Shown here one piece after another: positions 21,901-32,649 of a stretch of DNA of 64,000 nucleotides (positions are counted from its first letter, which is position 1; each line of letters starts with the position of its first letter). The translations under genes and the position numbers were made by a program. This DNA is from Acanthococcus lagerstroemiae (Eukaryota; Arthropoda; Insecta; Hemiptera; Eriococcidae): contig CM063106.1 of assembly GCA_031841125.1 (NCBI GenBank), forward strand, positions 37,568,001-37,632,000. The letters are read 5' to 3'. The notes under the pieces are model-generated. The model saw only the letters and a program-made list of their open reading frames with translations, was not told where the DNA came from and made no database searches.

Positions 21901-23950
21901 AAATTTTAAAAAAAGGAAATTTTCCAAAAAAGGGTACAACAAAAAATTAATCTTTCTATAAACACACAAGAAACTGTATTGTTATGAGCGGTGGTAATTT
22001 TTGAACACGAATATCTCGGTAGATTTCAAAGGATTGCCCGGACTGGTTTACTGTGTCAGACTACTTGATAACTCAAAATGTCAAATTCAGACACAACCAT
22101 TTTTGTACTTTTTGATTTTTTTTTCTGGAAAGGGAAATTTTTACATTTCTTGTATCGTGAGTTACTAAAATTAGTTACTGTTATTTGCTGTTTTATCTTT
22201 CTGGTACGCACAAGTCTTGTTTTCTATTTTTAACTAATGACCAAGTGAATCACTACTTTTGTTTTTCTTTGTGTGCTGTCCCGTGTTTTCTTTTTTCAAA
22301 TTTTAGCAGTGGTATTTGGCATGGTACATTTCAATGTATTAAAATTTACGAAATGTATTCTAGTACATCTTTTTTATACATTCAGTTTCGTAATCCCTTG
22401 ACACCAGACACCCCCTCCGGAACCTTACAAAACCAGGATGATTAGCAACAAAAATAATTTTGCCTATAGAGGCAACAGGGTGCTAAATTCGGCACCGTGT
22501 GCTGCCCCAAAATTCGTGGTATCAGAAACTCATATTCAAACAGTTTTGAGACAGATTTTATTGCTGCATCGTCTATTTCATCTATCCCCCCTCACCATTC
22601 CTCTATTTCAGTGCCCTCCCCCCCCAAAAAAAACCCTCAAAACCTGCGTCCGCAGAAGTACTTGTGGAAAAAATTTATATAAAAGGGACAGAAGGAGAAC
22701 TTTTTAGCAAATGAATTTCATTGGAAACATAGGGTAGACGAATCTTCCAGTCGACAATTCCTAAATTTCTCGAGTGAAGCGCACGAAAAAACTTTCCATC
22801 TTTTTCAAGTTTGAGTGGTCAGATTTTCTCAACTCAAACGGTATATTTCCAACTTTTTCAAACTAGTCGACTTCGTGGGAATGAGCTATCTTCTCTCTTC
22901 CAATAACCAAATTCAAAGAGATAGGACCAGATTTAAGCTTTTTACGCCTTTAGAATGAATAGTTTTTGCACCTTCGCGGTGCATGTACATCCGAGCCAAA
23001 TAAGGAAAATCACGGAAACAAAAATATAATAACGACCAAAGCGAGCGGAAAATTTTCGATTTTTCTACAAAATTTTGGAGTTTTGGGCCTTTTTGCCCCC
23101 TCCACAAAATGTAGCGCAGTCTATAGCCTACTCAGTCAAACGATGAATGCAGCCCTGAAAATGACTAAGGCATTTTGTTACGATTTCCTTCTCTAGTCTG
23201 CCCTAACTCCTAAGTTACGCTATTTGTGCAATTCCGCCAACACCAGGCACACACAGAAAATCATCATCCAGCGTGATTCTGCACTAGAAATTGTAATCCG
23301 TGAAATCCGCGTCTAGTGAACATATACACCAGACACGATGAGAATACGAGAAAGCAAGATTCTAATTACCTTCGAAACACTCAAATCATCGATTTAATTT
23401 TCCGAGATAATTTTTAATATAAATACGTAACTCTGAGTATATTCGAGACGTATGTACATGCACATCCAAGCGCAAAAGAGAAAACCCATCGAATGCAAAT
23501 TTCAAACGTGAAGGGAAATGACCGCACATACTGCTTTCTGTAATATCATTATCGCTGACAAATCACGATAACCTTCGATTTTTTATGATATTACAAACAT
23601 TCCCAGCAAACCTTTCGGTGATTGCTTTTTTTTTTCCTCACTGGAAAAGTGACTAACGTTTGGTCGCGACTATTGGCAGATGCCGTCGAGTATTTTTCGA
23701 GTCGGCGGTAGTAGCAGCCGCAAAATGAAAACGAAAGCATAAAGGTTGATACTCGATATATTAGGTTTTAGAATCTTCTAATTGGAACAACAGGTCGCAC
23801 GTGCTTAACCCGAGCGACGTGTGCATCCTAGACAACTTCACCATTAATAACGTCCTGCTATTAGAAGATCATTTAAGAGATATTACTGGTGTTTAATTCA
23901 AATTGACAATGAAGCTGAGCGAAGGCGCATGGAGCCGGGAAAAAGTGAAA
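21901..23950. other. Mostly low-copy DNA, no gene recognised
   Basis: AT-rich with a C8A8 junction near 22620. From about 23220 to 23950 the sequence is more complex, richer in CpG and lacks repeats seen elsewhere in the window, so it may be single-copy intergenic or intronic DNA. No exon with convincing protein similarity was found on either strand. Confidence 0.4.
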
Positions 23951-24137
23951 AGCATACACAGCTGTATTCAAAAGGTTCCGGGATTAATTTTGTATAAAAT
24001 GTACAATTGGTGCTACCTGTTAGCCGACGCCGGAACTATGCAAAATCATCCCTTAGCTACCCAAAATTGAAATGTCAGTTCTGTAACTTCATTTAGGGAC
24101 TGACTGTGTTCCTTTGAAGTTTCGTTACTTCGTCACA

Positions 24138-24236
24138 ATGGAGCAGGCGTGTGCACACAAATTTTGTTTCAAAGTTGGAAAAAGTGGTTCGGAAATATTA
24201 GAATTGTTAGAAACCGCACGTGGCGTTGATTGTTAA
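24138..24236 (+). pseudogene. mariner transposase N-terminal fragment
   Basis: The frame starts MEQACAHKFCFKVGKSGSEI and continues L-E-L-L-E-T-A-R-G before a stop, matching the first HTH of mariner transposases (F-C-x-K-x-G-K-S-x-x-E). In the family the domain continues another 70 residues. Confidence 0.8.
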
Positions 24237-24424
24237 AGCCGCGAGGCAAAGTTTTCCAGTGGTATGCGGTCGCTGGAAAATGATCTGCGAGAGGAGCGCC
24301 CTTCCACTCTCTTTTTTCGATTCTCGCGGGATTATCCTCAATGAATTTGTGTCCCCAGGCCAGGCCAAAAAGTAAACGCAGCATCCTACAAAGATGTCAT
24401 CGAATGAATTTTGAAGTAGATTCG

Positions 24425-24784
24425 ACTCGTGAGACCAGAACTGTACCGCACCGCTGATTTTTTTCCCTTTTGCAAGAGACACAAGACAATACGCCAGCCC
24501 ATTCCTCGACATTTCGTCACTCAATTTTTGGCTCAAAAGTCAGTTACCGCGATTGATCATCCGCCCTACTCACCACATCTGGATTGGTTAGACTTTCTCT
24601 ATTTCCTAAATTAAAAATTACGATGAAGGGAGAGCGTTTCGAAGATGTTGAGGCGATTCAAAGGAATGTGACCAGGGCTCTGAAAGCCATTCCAGAAGAT
24701 GAAGAGTTCTCTAGATCGTTCCAGCGACTGTACGAGCACAGCAAAATTTGGTTAGAACGAGGAGGGGATTATATTGAAAACTAA
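24425..24784 (+). pseudogene. mariner transposase C-terminal fragment
   Basis: Two frames joined by a shift near 24600. The first has VRPELYRTADFF, FLAQKSVTAIDHPPYSPHL and W-L-D-F, corresponding to the family's PPYSPDLAP-D-F segment that carries the last catalytic Asp. The second has FPKLKITMKGERFED, VTRALKAIPEDE and GGDYIEN, the usual C-terminus. The PPYSPDLAP motif is altered to PPYSPHLDW. Confidence 0.85.
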
Positions 24785-24845
24785 ATACAAACTTTTTTCT
24801 TTCGTGAAAAAATGTAGTCCCGAAACTTTTTGAATACACTGTGTA

Positions 24846-25504
24846 TATGCAATGTGAGTAAATAGTGAGATAGAACATCTCGTACACTAAGTCATACATG
24901 CACACACTACAAGTTTTAGGAATCTAATCCAAACTAACCCTGAAATAGTCTTCAGCAATTCTAACTTGATTTCAGAATCCAGAATAGTAGCTTCAAGATG
25001 AGTCAAAAGTTCCTTAATTTTTACACCATATTATAGTACTAATTATCCATGAAATGCATTTGCGTCTTTTCATCTTTAGTCCAGTATAATTATTACACAA
25101 AGTTCCCTGACAGATTCTTGCTGGAGAATATTGATTTTTTTCGAGCCTCCAGTTCCGTAGCTATAGCAGAGTTGTCTCCAACTTCTCTAGGTTTTTTTGC
25201 GTTATCAAGTTATTAGGGGTCTGTGGTTACACAAGGCTCTATAAATATGGGTCAAGTCACAGCGCCATTTCTGAAAGTGTTGTGGGTGAGGTAAAGGGAA
25301 GTATGTTGGTAACTTGATACGGGCTTCAGTGATAAAACAAAAAGGGTAGTTTATAGCCACACTCTGTGCTGGTATTACCAACTTACAAAAGTTTAATTCA
25401 GAGTCACATAAAGTAAAAATTTGGTTCTTTCAGCAGTTTCTTTTCGCTTACTTTCTTTTTACTATTGTTTCTGATTCCTCTGGTCGAATTATTTTCGTAT
25501 ATTA
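24846..25504. other. No feature recognised
   Basis: AT-rich intergenic-type sequence. Short frames lack motifs and no inverted or tandem repeat stands out. Confidence 0.4.
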
Positions 25505-25821
25505 GGGTCATTCTACCTAAACCTTGATAATTCATGTTTTTAAAAAAATTTTTTGAAGAACATTATTACTTTTTTTTTTTCATAGAAATCATTTATATGC
25601 ATATTATAAAATAGAACATATTTCTGAGGTTGAACCAACAGCATACTTCCTAGAGGAGAAGATGAAGAGGGCTCAAAATGATTAGGATCACGCTGAAGGA
25701 ATGGCAGCCCACGTAGAAGGAATTGTTGGCCATAGAAAGAAGAGTTCCTAATACGCGCACGCGCGACCGTGTACTGTGAATACGCACACACTCTTCCACC
25801 CGCACATCAAAGCACTCGTAT
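25505..25821. repeat. Shared flank, reverse complement of 17987-18290
   Basis: Matches the flank of hAT-like copy 1 through landmarks TGAAGGAATGGCAGCCCACG, GAGGTTGAACCAACAGCATA and CTTCCACCCGCACATCAA. It begins at AGGGTCATTCTACC, which faces the AGAATGACCC end near 18288 of the other copy. Confidence 0.8.
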
Positions 25822-27155
25822 CAGTGCTGCCAGGTGTCCGGATTTTCCAGTTAATCTCCAAATTTTTCAACCTTAGGCAAAAGATGTCCAAATTTCTGAA
25901 AAATGTCCGGAAATTTTAGAAAAAATCCGGATTTTCGTTGTTTTTTCTCGTTTTTTGGGTTTATTCAACTTCTGATTAGTTTGAAATATTTTTCTGTGAC
26001 TGACTGCATTTTGACTGCACTAAACTGGACTAGAAAAAATGTTTTCTCGTTTTCTTACCTTAATAATTACTCAGTTTTCCTTTCACCCGAAGTATCCATG
26101 TTTAGAAACCAAGGTTAAAAACAAATCCACTAGAATTAGATTTGAATCAGAATCCACGAATAACAATTTTTTTAAATGCGAATATGATTCGAGAATAATT
26201 CACGTTTACTGTGATTCAAGACGTATTCAAATAAATGGAGTGGATTTGTGGATTCGAATACACGAACTGACCGGTTCTGGCATCCAAATAAACTTTTCCA
26301 CGGTCATCTTCAATTTCTTTCGGATCCGCCATTGTAATTAATTAAAAATTCAATTAAATTTGAAAATAATCATATTTTTCCAGCGCATTTTTGGTTACTC
26401 TCTTTTTCGTCCCCCCCCCCCGAAAATTATGGGCTTTCAGTGTGAGATTCACAAAGAGACAAAAAATAAATAAAATCCGACGAATCTACTAAAAAGATCC
26501 GGATAAATTTCACGAATCCATTACGTTTATTAGATCGAATTATTGATACGAATCCATTCCTAATTTCTCAGCTCCCATCAAAATTCAATATAATGGAGGG
26601 AAATGCTCCTGGGCCATCGATTTATGCATGGTTCTAAAATTAAAATAAAATGGTAAAAGAATTTTCAGTTTTCCAAATGTAGAGATTCAATTTGAACTAT
26701 AGTAATTTATTATGTGAGATATTTGATAGGGTAGTTTCTTTCTCTGTTAATATAATTTTGTGTGATTATTTGGTAAAACTGAAAATAAAACTGAATTCTG
26801 CATGAAATTTCCTATAAAAAATATTAATCTCATTTTATTCCTAATAGTTTCATCATTATTTTCTAGTAAATTGAACTTTAAATGCATTTTTTTTTCATAA
26901 TTACTTTTTTGAATAGTTGTACCTAATGTATTTTTTTCAACTTATGAAACTCGAGGCAATTAATTTTTTTAAGAATAATTGGTAAAACTGAACATGGATT
27001 ATCATTCTACACTTAATTCTATGCCAGAAAAGCAGAATTTATTTTTTCACCCTGAGGTCCCTTTCCTTTAGACATTACATTTGTGTCCTGATTTTTCCGG
27101 ATTTCTCTTTCTGAACTGTTCTTCAGATTTTGGCAAAATAAATCTGGCAGCACTG
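25822..27155 (-). mobile_element. hAT-like element, copy 2, uninterrupted
   Basis: It begins CAGTGCTGCCAGGTGTCC and ends AAATCTGGCAGCACTG, with an 8-bp duplication ACTCGTAT (25814-25821) / ACTCGTAC (27156-27163), one mismatch. At 1334 bp it represents the pre-insertion form of copy 1, in opposite orientation. Internal landmarks shared with copy 1 include a C/G run next to GAAAATTATGGGCTTTCA, and AGGAAATGCTCCTGGGCC-like sequence. No transposase recognised. Confidence 0.8.
26216..26332 (-). other. 38-codon frame, copy-2 counterpart
   Basis: MADPKEIEDDRGKVYLDA to stop, the same length and position as the frame at 17467-17583. The frame stays open in both, but the differences are all amino-acid replacing. 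Confidence 0.3.
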
Positions 27156-27163
27156 ACTCGTAC

Positions 27164-27816
27164 TACTCATTTTCAAAATGTGAAAGAAAAATTATTTCTA
27201 GGCCCTGTGGTATTAGGAAACATTACGACACTTGGCTGAAAAAGGCATAAAAATTTCCCCAAGTTTCCATGTTTGACACGTAAATTATTTTGAGAAAGAG
27301 TCTAGTCGAATATTTTGAACTTTGTTATCCTCTTAAAAGAACAGGATTCTGCGCACGTAACAAAACACAAAAATCTGAAATTTCAAAATTGAATAAAACT
27401 TACGGTGGGGTCCATTAGGAGGATAATGAAAACGGAAGGAAACTATTCTCATCGACACTGAAAATTTTCGTATATACCTGACGAAAATTGTGGAAATAGT
27501 TTTGAAATAGTTCGAAATCGAATCCGTAAACAGAGACCAGATCAAATGACAACGACAACCACCGATAACCATTTAATTTGGCGGGGGGGGGGTACTGAAA
27601 TAATACAAAGAAAAATAGGAAGAAAGTAGACTAAAAATAATGGAGAATAACTAGAATCTTATACCTAAAGAAAAACTGTTTACATCTGCCCAAAACTGAC
27701 CAAAACGACCGAAAACCACTAAGTCGAACCAAAAGTAATCAAAAAATCACTAGCATCTTGAAAATATGTCGCAGACGGATCTGCAACCACGGGAGAGCAT
27801 TTTCACCTCTTGATTT
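27164..27816. other. No feature recognised
   Basis: AT-rich, with a G10 run near 27582. Its first part may still belong to the larger repeat around the hAT-like element, because AATACCACAG occurs near both outer flanks (reverse strand about 27205, plus strand about 16318). Confidence 0.35.
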
Positions 27817-28040
27817 CAATATCGACGCGACTACAGTCTGCAGCCATGTTGTTAATAGAAATTTCCGCGGGAATGTCAATCACTGAATTGAATTGTCACC
27901 ATGAAGAGCAAATCATACGGACTGGCATCGTATGTGGGGGGAACGTAAAGGTTTTCGCTGAAGGATACCCATGACTGGAAGAAAAATGAATTAACATGGA
28001 AATGTCAACCACTGAACTGAATTGTCACCATGAAGAGCCT
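27817..28040 (-). repeat. Modular interspersed repeat, second cluster
   Basis: CGACTACAGTCTGCAGCCAT followed by GTTGTTAATAGAAATTTCC is the complement of module one at 18741. Then come two copies of AATGTCAAYCACTGAATTG with TGTCACCATGAAGAGC and a GGATACCCATGA tail, as in module two. Confidence 0.7.
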
Positions 28041-28205
28041 TGATTTCGATTCTCACTTCAGAAGTAACGCTCAAAAAGAAACACGTTTTTCGTTTATGCG
28101 TGCCGAAGCTCTCGACCAGCTGTTTTTTTCGTGATGCTCCAAAGCAACGCTGCTGCAAGTAACGCTCAAGAAGTAACTTTTTTTCCCGTTTATGTGCCAA
28201 AGCAA
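28040..28205. repeat. Two-copy tandem duplication, about 112 bp
   Basis: AAGTAACGCTCAAAAAG with CGTTTATGCGTGCCGAAGC (28052-28110) recurs as AAGTAACGCTCAAGAAG with CGTTTATGTGCCAAAGC (28158-28204). Confidence 0.6.
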
Positions 28206-28424
28206 AGACAGGAAAATGTCAAAATAAACCTTGAGCAGGTTCAACTTCCCTGTCTCTCTAACTCCTTATCTCCCGCATCCCTTTCGAGATCGCAGTCGCT
28301 GTGAATTCGCACTCGTGTTTGCATGAGTTTGCTGAGCAGTTGCACTCTTGTGCACTTTAGTTGAGGCGTTATATTACAAGGGTTATCAGCACCGACGTTT
28401 CTTCCTCTTTCTCCCTCGCCAACT

Positions 28425-28454
28425 GTTCTCTCTCTCTCTCTCTCTCTCTCACTC
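28425..28454. repeat. (TC)n microsatellite
   Basis: About fifteen uninterrupted TC units followed by a decayed CTCTCATATCTC stretch. Confidence 0.95.
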
Positions 28455-28512
28455 TCATATCTCTGTATCTCCACATCACCCTCTCTTTCAAGGTAGAAGT
28501 AGCTGATCTTTT

Positions 28513-28815
28513 GAGGTTTGGTCAGCCGAGAGGGTAGCGCGTTGGTCTCGGAATCCGGAGGTCCCCGGTTCGAGCCCACACGTAGCAACTCGACAGATTA
28601 CGACCTAAGCCGCTTTTTCGGCCAGAAGGGAAGAGGGCTAAAGACAGCCCTAACAGCCTTCCCGATGTCTCTGAAGTAATGCTCGAAAGGGTGGATTCCA
28701 AGAGGGGTGAAAGGTCGATTTGGTACCGAACTATTTTCATGAGCTGTAAATTTGTACAAATCTACGACGCGACGTAATCGCATCAGGCCATCGGCATCAA
28801 TTTTTTTTTCGTTTC
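28513..28815 (+). mobile_element. tRNA-headed SINE, family A, copy 1
   Basis: The head has an A-box-like TGGTCAGCCGAGAGGG (28519 on), an anticodon-loop-like CTCGGAA and a clear B box GGTTCGAGCCC (28567-28577), so it derives from a tRNA gene and would be transcribed by RNA polymerase III. A core at 28661-28694 (CCCGATGTCTCTGAAGTAAT, then GCTCGAAAGGG) is shared with a SINE having a different head. The 3' part (ATGAGCTGTAAATTTGTAC, GGCCATCGGCATCAA) recurs at 56320-56515. It is not a functional tRNA: the anticodon stem and acceptor do not fold properly. Confidence 0.75.
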
Positions 28816-29116
28816 AAAATTGATTTTGAAAGATTTGGAAGAATTTGGGGCTATAGCCCTGTAGCCCCCTCCTTGGTTAAGCCCTTGTCTTTATTCCTGT
28901 TATTTTTTCTCCAGATTTCTCACTCCAGCTTCTAAGCTGATAAGTCTAGAAATAATCGACAATGATTCTTCCGCGATGCATCGGAAGGATTAATCGCGCC
29001 ATAAAAATCAATTATTTTGGTGATTTTTCTTCAGTTGATTCTTTTTGGAATCGATTTATTTGATTTCCAATTCATCTCATGTAATTACTCGATTCATTTT
29101 GAAAAGGATCAACATC

Positions 29117-29305
29117 ACCACTTTCAGGGGCGGATCCAAGGAGGGGTTTTGGGGGTCAACCCTCCCCCTCAGAAATTTGGCGGGTTTTTTGGCTAGGCAA
29201 TGCTCCCATTCACACCTGCCAACCGGTATTACTTTTTAAATCAAGAATCATGTTGTAACCCCCCCCCCCCTGAAATTTTTTCCTGGATCCACCCCTGACC
29301 AGTTT
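29117..29305. mobile_element. hAT-type MITE with 8-bp duplication
   Basis: The element (29125-29297, 173 bp) begins CAGGGGCGGATCCAAGGA; its other end in reverse complement begins CAGGGGTGGATCCAGGAA. Flanks ACCACTTT and ACCAGTTT form an 8-bp duplication with one mismatch, included in the coordinates. Interior C and G runs are typical of this MITE type. No coding frame. Confidence 0.85.
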
Positions 29306-31880
29306 TACATAATACCTAACCAGACAGGGTTAGATAACAGCTGAAAAATATTCAGGACAGCAGAACACAAGCCGCCGGGCTAGGGCACGTGTTCTTTGTC
29401 CTTACGCTCTTCAATCCCCGCTCATAATGCAAGACGGGCGCTCAGCTGGTTAGCTGTCACTCATCACGCATTTTCATTACATGATTGAATAAGCGCAAGC
29501 GATATGGAAAACTTCCCATGTGATTTCTCGAAGGTACGTGTTTCCAATTCTGATCACATGTAGAGAGTTCAAATAGGTTCAATGGGAATAACGTCCGGGA
29601 TGAAACTTCTAAACGGCGTATGTTAAAATCAAGTTTTTACTTTTGTTCTTCCTGTACGGCAGGTTCTATTATCGCTCTTCTGAACAGTTTTTCTTTTTTA
29701 TAAGGCTCTGCACCTGCGGATTCAACACTTCAGCACCCATACATGTAAAACAAAGCGTATAACAAACGAACTCGTTACACGAAATGGTCGTTAAAATGCA
29801 TTCGCTTTTGGAACACGAGTGCACACGTGATTTGCCCTTGACACATACATAACATCGTGATACATAACACACGAATTACGTAACCACAAAACCCTCCAAA
29901 TGATTTTTCCTTTCCTATACACACATTTCGAAATTTTCAAGACCTCGTCACAAGTTACATATGGAAATATGGTATAAGTATACCGTTAGCGTGCACCTAT
30001 ACGTAAGTATAGCTAACAGGAAAGTATTTTACACTTTTTCGACCTCTCGGTATGCCGGTACAGTCTGTAATCATTTTTATGGATTACTATATAAAAAAAT
30101 GTACAATTTAGCAGAAATAAACGATTTAGGTGTACGTACATCCATGTACCTACACGTATTATACTACCTACACACCGATGAAGAGAACAGGAAGAGACGA
30201 TGCCAGCGTTCCCAGCAAATTACTGATAAAAATTCCCGCTAATTGAATACGAGTTTTACTTTCACATTATATGCGGCTGTACGTTCTTTTTATGCACGCA
30301 TTATGAAATGTTTTGATAGCATCTTAAGGACATGAGACGGCTCTCAGACCAACGGTGTGTTTACAATCGAGGCAACCGATACGCGGCACTTTTGATTGTA
30401 TCTACAAAAGCCAGGAATTATAGTGATCGTGGTAGACTGGTTGTAGACTGGATGCCAACTGAGAGCTGGCTGGAACCGGTGATATGGATACCTACATCGA
30501 GTGTTAAATTTTTTTTTTTTTTTTGTTATTTTTAGCAGATACGAGAAAACAAACATATCACGAGAATACTAGGTACACATAATACACGCACGAAAAATGT
30601 AAGTGCACTGACACGTAGCATACGGCATCCCTGGTGGGCTGACCATCAAATCTCGTGAGCACGTTTTAAATTGTCTGCGATTATGCTCACGACTTCAGTA
30701 GGTATGTTTTGAATAGACTGAGATAAGGTATCATCTATACTGTGCGAATGGAAGCTGTATTCGGGAACTGAGGATGATGATTGAAGCCAGAGGGGATGTC
30801 AAATACTATCCATACACAATTTTCGATGAAATTCCTTTTAAAAAGTTGCGGGACAAATTGTTGCAGGTTGCCTACCCAAGTGAGCTAACCTTCTAGGTAT
30901 ATCAGTCTTGTCTAAAACGACCCGCTAATAAGAAACTTTGACCTATTTTGGTGTATTTCGCTAAGGCTGTATAGCTAAAGCATAGGTATACTGGGCCGCC
31001 ATATTGGGGCACATCGTGCCCGTGGATGCTGATTCAACTATGCGGAGCATACCGCGTAGTCAATTCGACATCGACGGCCGCGATTTTCGTTTTTATGAAT
31101 GCTATAAAAATGTTTTCTGTCATTTTCCAGGAGGTGAAATTTTATCTGAAAATAATTAATATCGACGTTTCATGGTAGTAAGGTATAGCTTGAGATGTCT
31201 AGTAATATATCAAATTACCTCAATTTTAGTAAAAAACAAATTTTTAAACATAATTTTAATTTTTTGTCATATTATTTAGATGGTAAAACGAAAACAAAGG
31301 TCTAAACATTAAGGGAGCATTAAATCGAAAAATTCATATGTGATTGATTATTGTTTGAATTACTAAGAATTAGGAGTAGAAATTCGAATGTTTAAAATGC
31401 GCTCTACGATATATTTTGCTATAACGTAATTTTTGAGTCGAAATGTGTACTCAAATAGATACTACTTCGAAGAAATAAAAAATGTTATTTTTCTATCGTA
31501 ACAGTATTTACTTCGATTCAGGAAAAAAAAATAGGGGGACGAAATTAGGAACTTTTTTTTTAATTTTCGAAAAGCTCATAATTTTGTTTATGGCCCAGCT
31601 TGGAGGCGGTAGCTTTTTTGAAAAAATTTAACCTACTGCTAGGTGTCCAAGGGTATAGGGTACCTATATACACTTTTTTCAATTTTGACCCCATAGATGG
31701 GCCACAATTTCGAAAATAGAAAAAAGAGACGATAGTTAGGCCACTTACCTTATAACCAACATTGTAAACCAAGAATCGTTTTTCTATCTCATAACCTGGC
31801 TTCCTCAGAACGTTCAATGTGTTTCCTGAAAAATTTGATTTTAGGGATAGCTTAGTTTGGAATATGGCTCCTCAATTGAT
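29306..31880. other. No feature recognised
   Basis: About 2.6 kb without a convincing gene or repeat. GCGCTCAGCTGGTTAG near 29430 resembles a tRNA A box but no B box follows. Frames of 60-90 codons here show no known motif. Confidence 0.4.
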
Positions 31881-31884
31881 TATA

Positions 31885-31990
31885 CAAGCTAGACTGTGAA
31901 TATTGTCACATGACATATGTTGGAGAAACGAGCAAGAGCTTCTCCAAAAGAACTAAAGAACTTGAAAGATCACACATACTTTAATATGAC
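31885..31990 (+). pseudogene. Penelope-like GIY-YIG endonuclease fragment
   Basis: The plus-strand frame reads KLDCEYCHMTYVGETSKSFS, then K-R-T-K-E-L. K-L-x-C-x-x-C-x-x-x-Y-V-G-x-T-x-x-S-F-x-x-R-x-x-E is the start of the GIY-YIG nuclease at the C-terminus of Penelope-like retroelements. In the family a His follows E (E-H); here it is E-L. Only about 35 residues are readable before stops, and no RT is seen upstream. Confidence 0.5.
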
Positions 31991-32381
31991 AAATCACTAG
32001 CTTCTAAAAGTACACCAATTACTATATAAACGTGAAAATAACAGCCTGAGAGCCTGAGTTACAAATACAAAATACAAGACGGAACAAAACGAGAAAAAGT
32101 ATACAAGAACAACTTGAAAGCGAAAAATTATTTTTTTTAAGTGAATAAACATCAATTCAACTTGGTCAGTGAACCACCTTTTGCAAGAATAATAAGGACA
32201 TAATAGTGATTGGTGCGTTTGACTATGATCAACAGCCTATAGGAACACAGGAACTCATAGGCCACATTTGCTTTACAACGACTGGCCCACATGACGACAT
32301 GACTGACCAACAACCAATAGGAACACAGATACGGTTCCCCATACGGTACTATCTGAACCGCATAATGCTTAACATTCAGTC

Positions 32382-32649
32382 TCTTGATCAACCCTGTCGA
32401 GAAGGGAGGAAGAAGGGGAAATACCCCGGGCCCGGACTTTCAATGGGGCCCGATATTTTTAAAAGGCTTGAATTTCAATCATACTGTACATCAAATCAGC
32501 AATCACTCTTTACACCATGAAAGAAACCTCTTATCCCGTAGCTTATAATGTTTTCCCATCTAACCAAAGAACAAATTGAACTGGAAAGAGAGGGGCCCGT
32601 GGAAATTCCCCCAGGCCTTCTTCTTCTCTCTGTGGGGCTGCTCTTGATA
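32382..32649. mobile_element. hAT-type MITE, family M1, copy 1
   Basis: The element (32390-32641, 252 bp) starts AACCCTGTCGAGAAGGGAGG and ends in a segment whose reverse complement starts GCAGCCCCACAGAG. It is flanked by TCTTGATC / TCTTGATA, an 8-bp duplication with one mismatch. The interior (CCCCGGGCCCGGACTTTCAA, TTGAATTTCAATCATACTGT) matches the copy at 54908-55164 in reverse complement. No coding capacity. Confidence 0.85.

Larger units (their letters stand above)
23957..24843 (+). mobile_element. Internally deleted mariner element
   Basis: The left end CACAGCTGTATTCAAAAGGT (from 23957) is matched in inverted orientation by the end at 24843 (reverse complement starts CACAGTGTATTCAAAAAGTT), with TA on each side (23955-23956 and 24844-24845). 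Length is 887 bp against about 1.3 kb for complete mariners. An N-terminal transposase fragment (24138-24236) and the C-terminal third (about 24425-24784) remain, with the middle deleted and several frameshifts. Confidence 0.88.

Noticed and set aside
28514..28580. Functional tRNA gene
   Set aside because: Head of a SINE; anticodon stem mispaired and downstream sequence shared with other SINE copies.
29425..29460. tRNA-like A box GCGCTCAGCTGGTTAG
   Set aside because: No B box within the usual distance.
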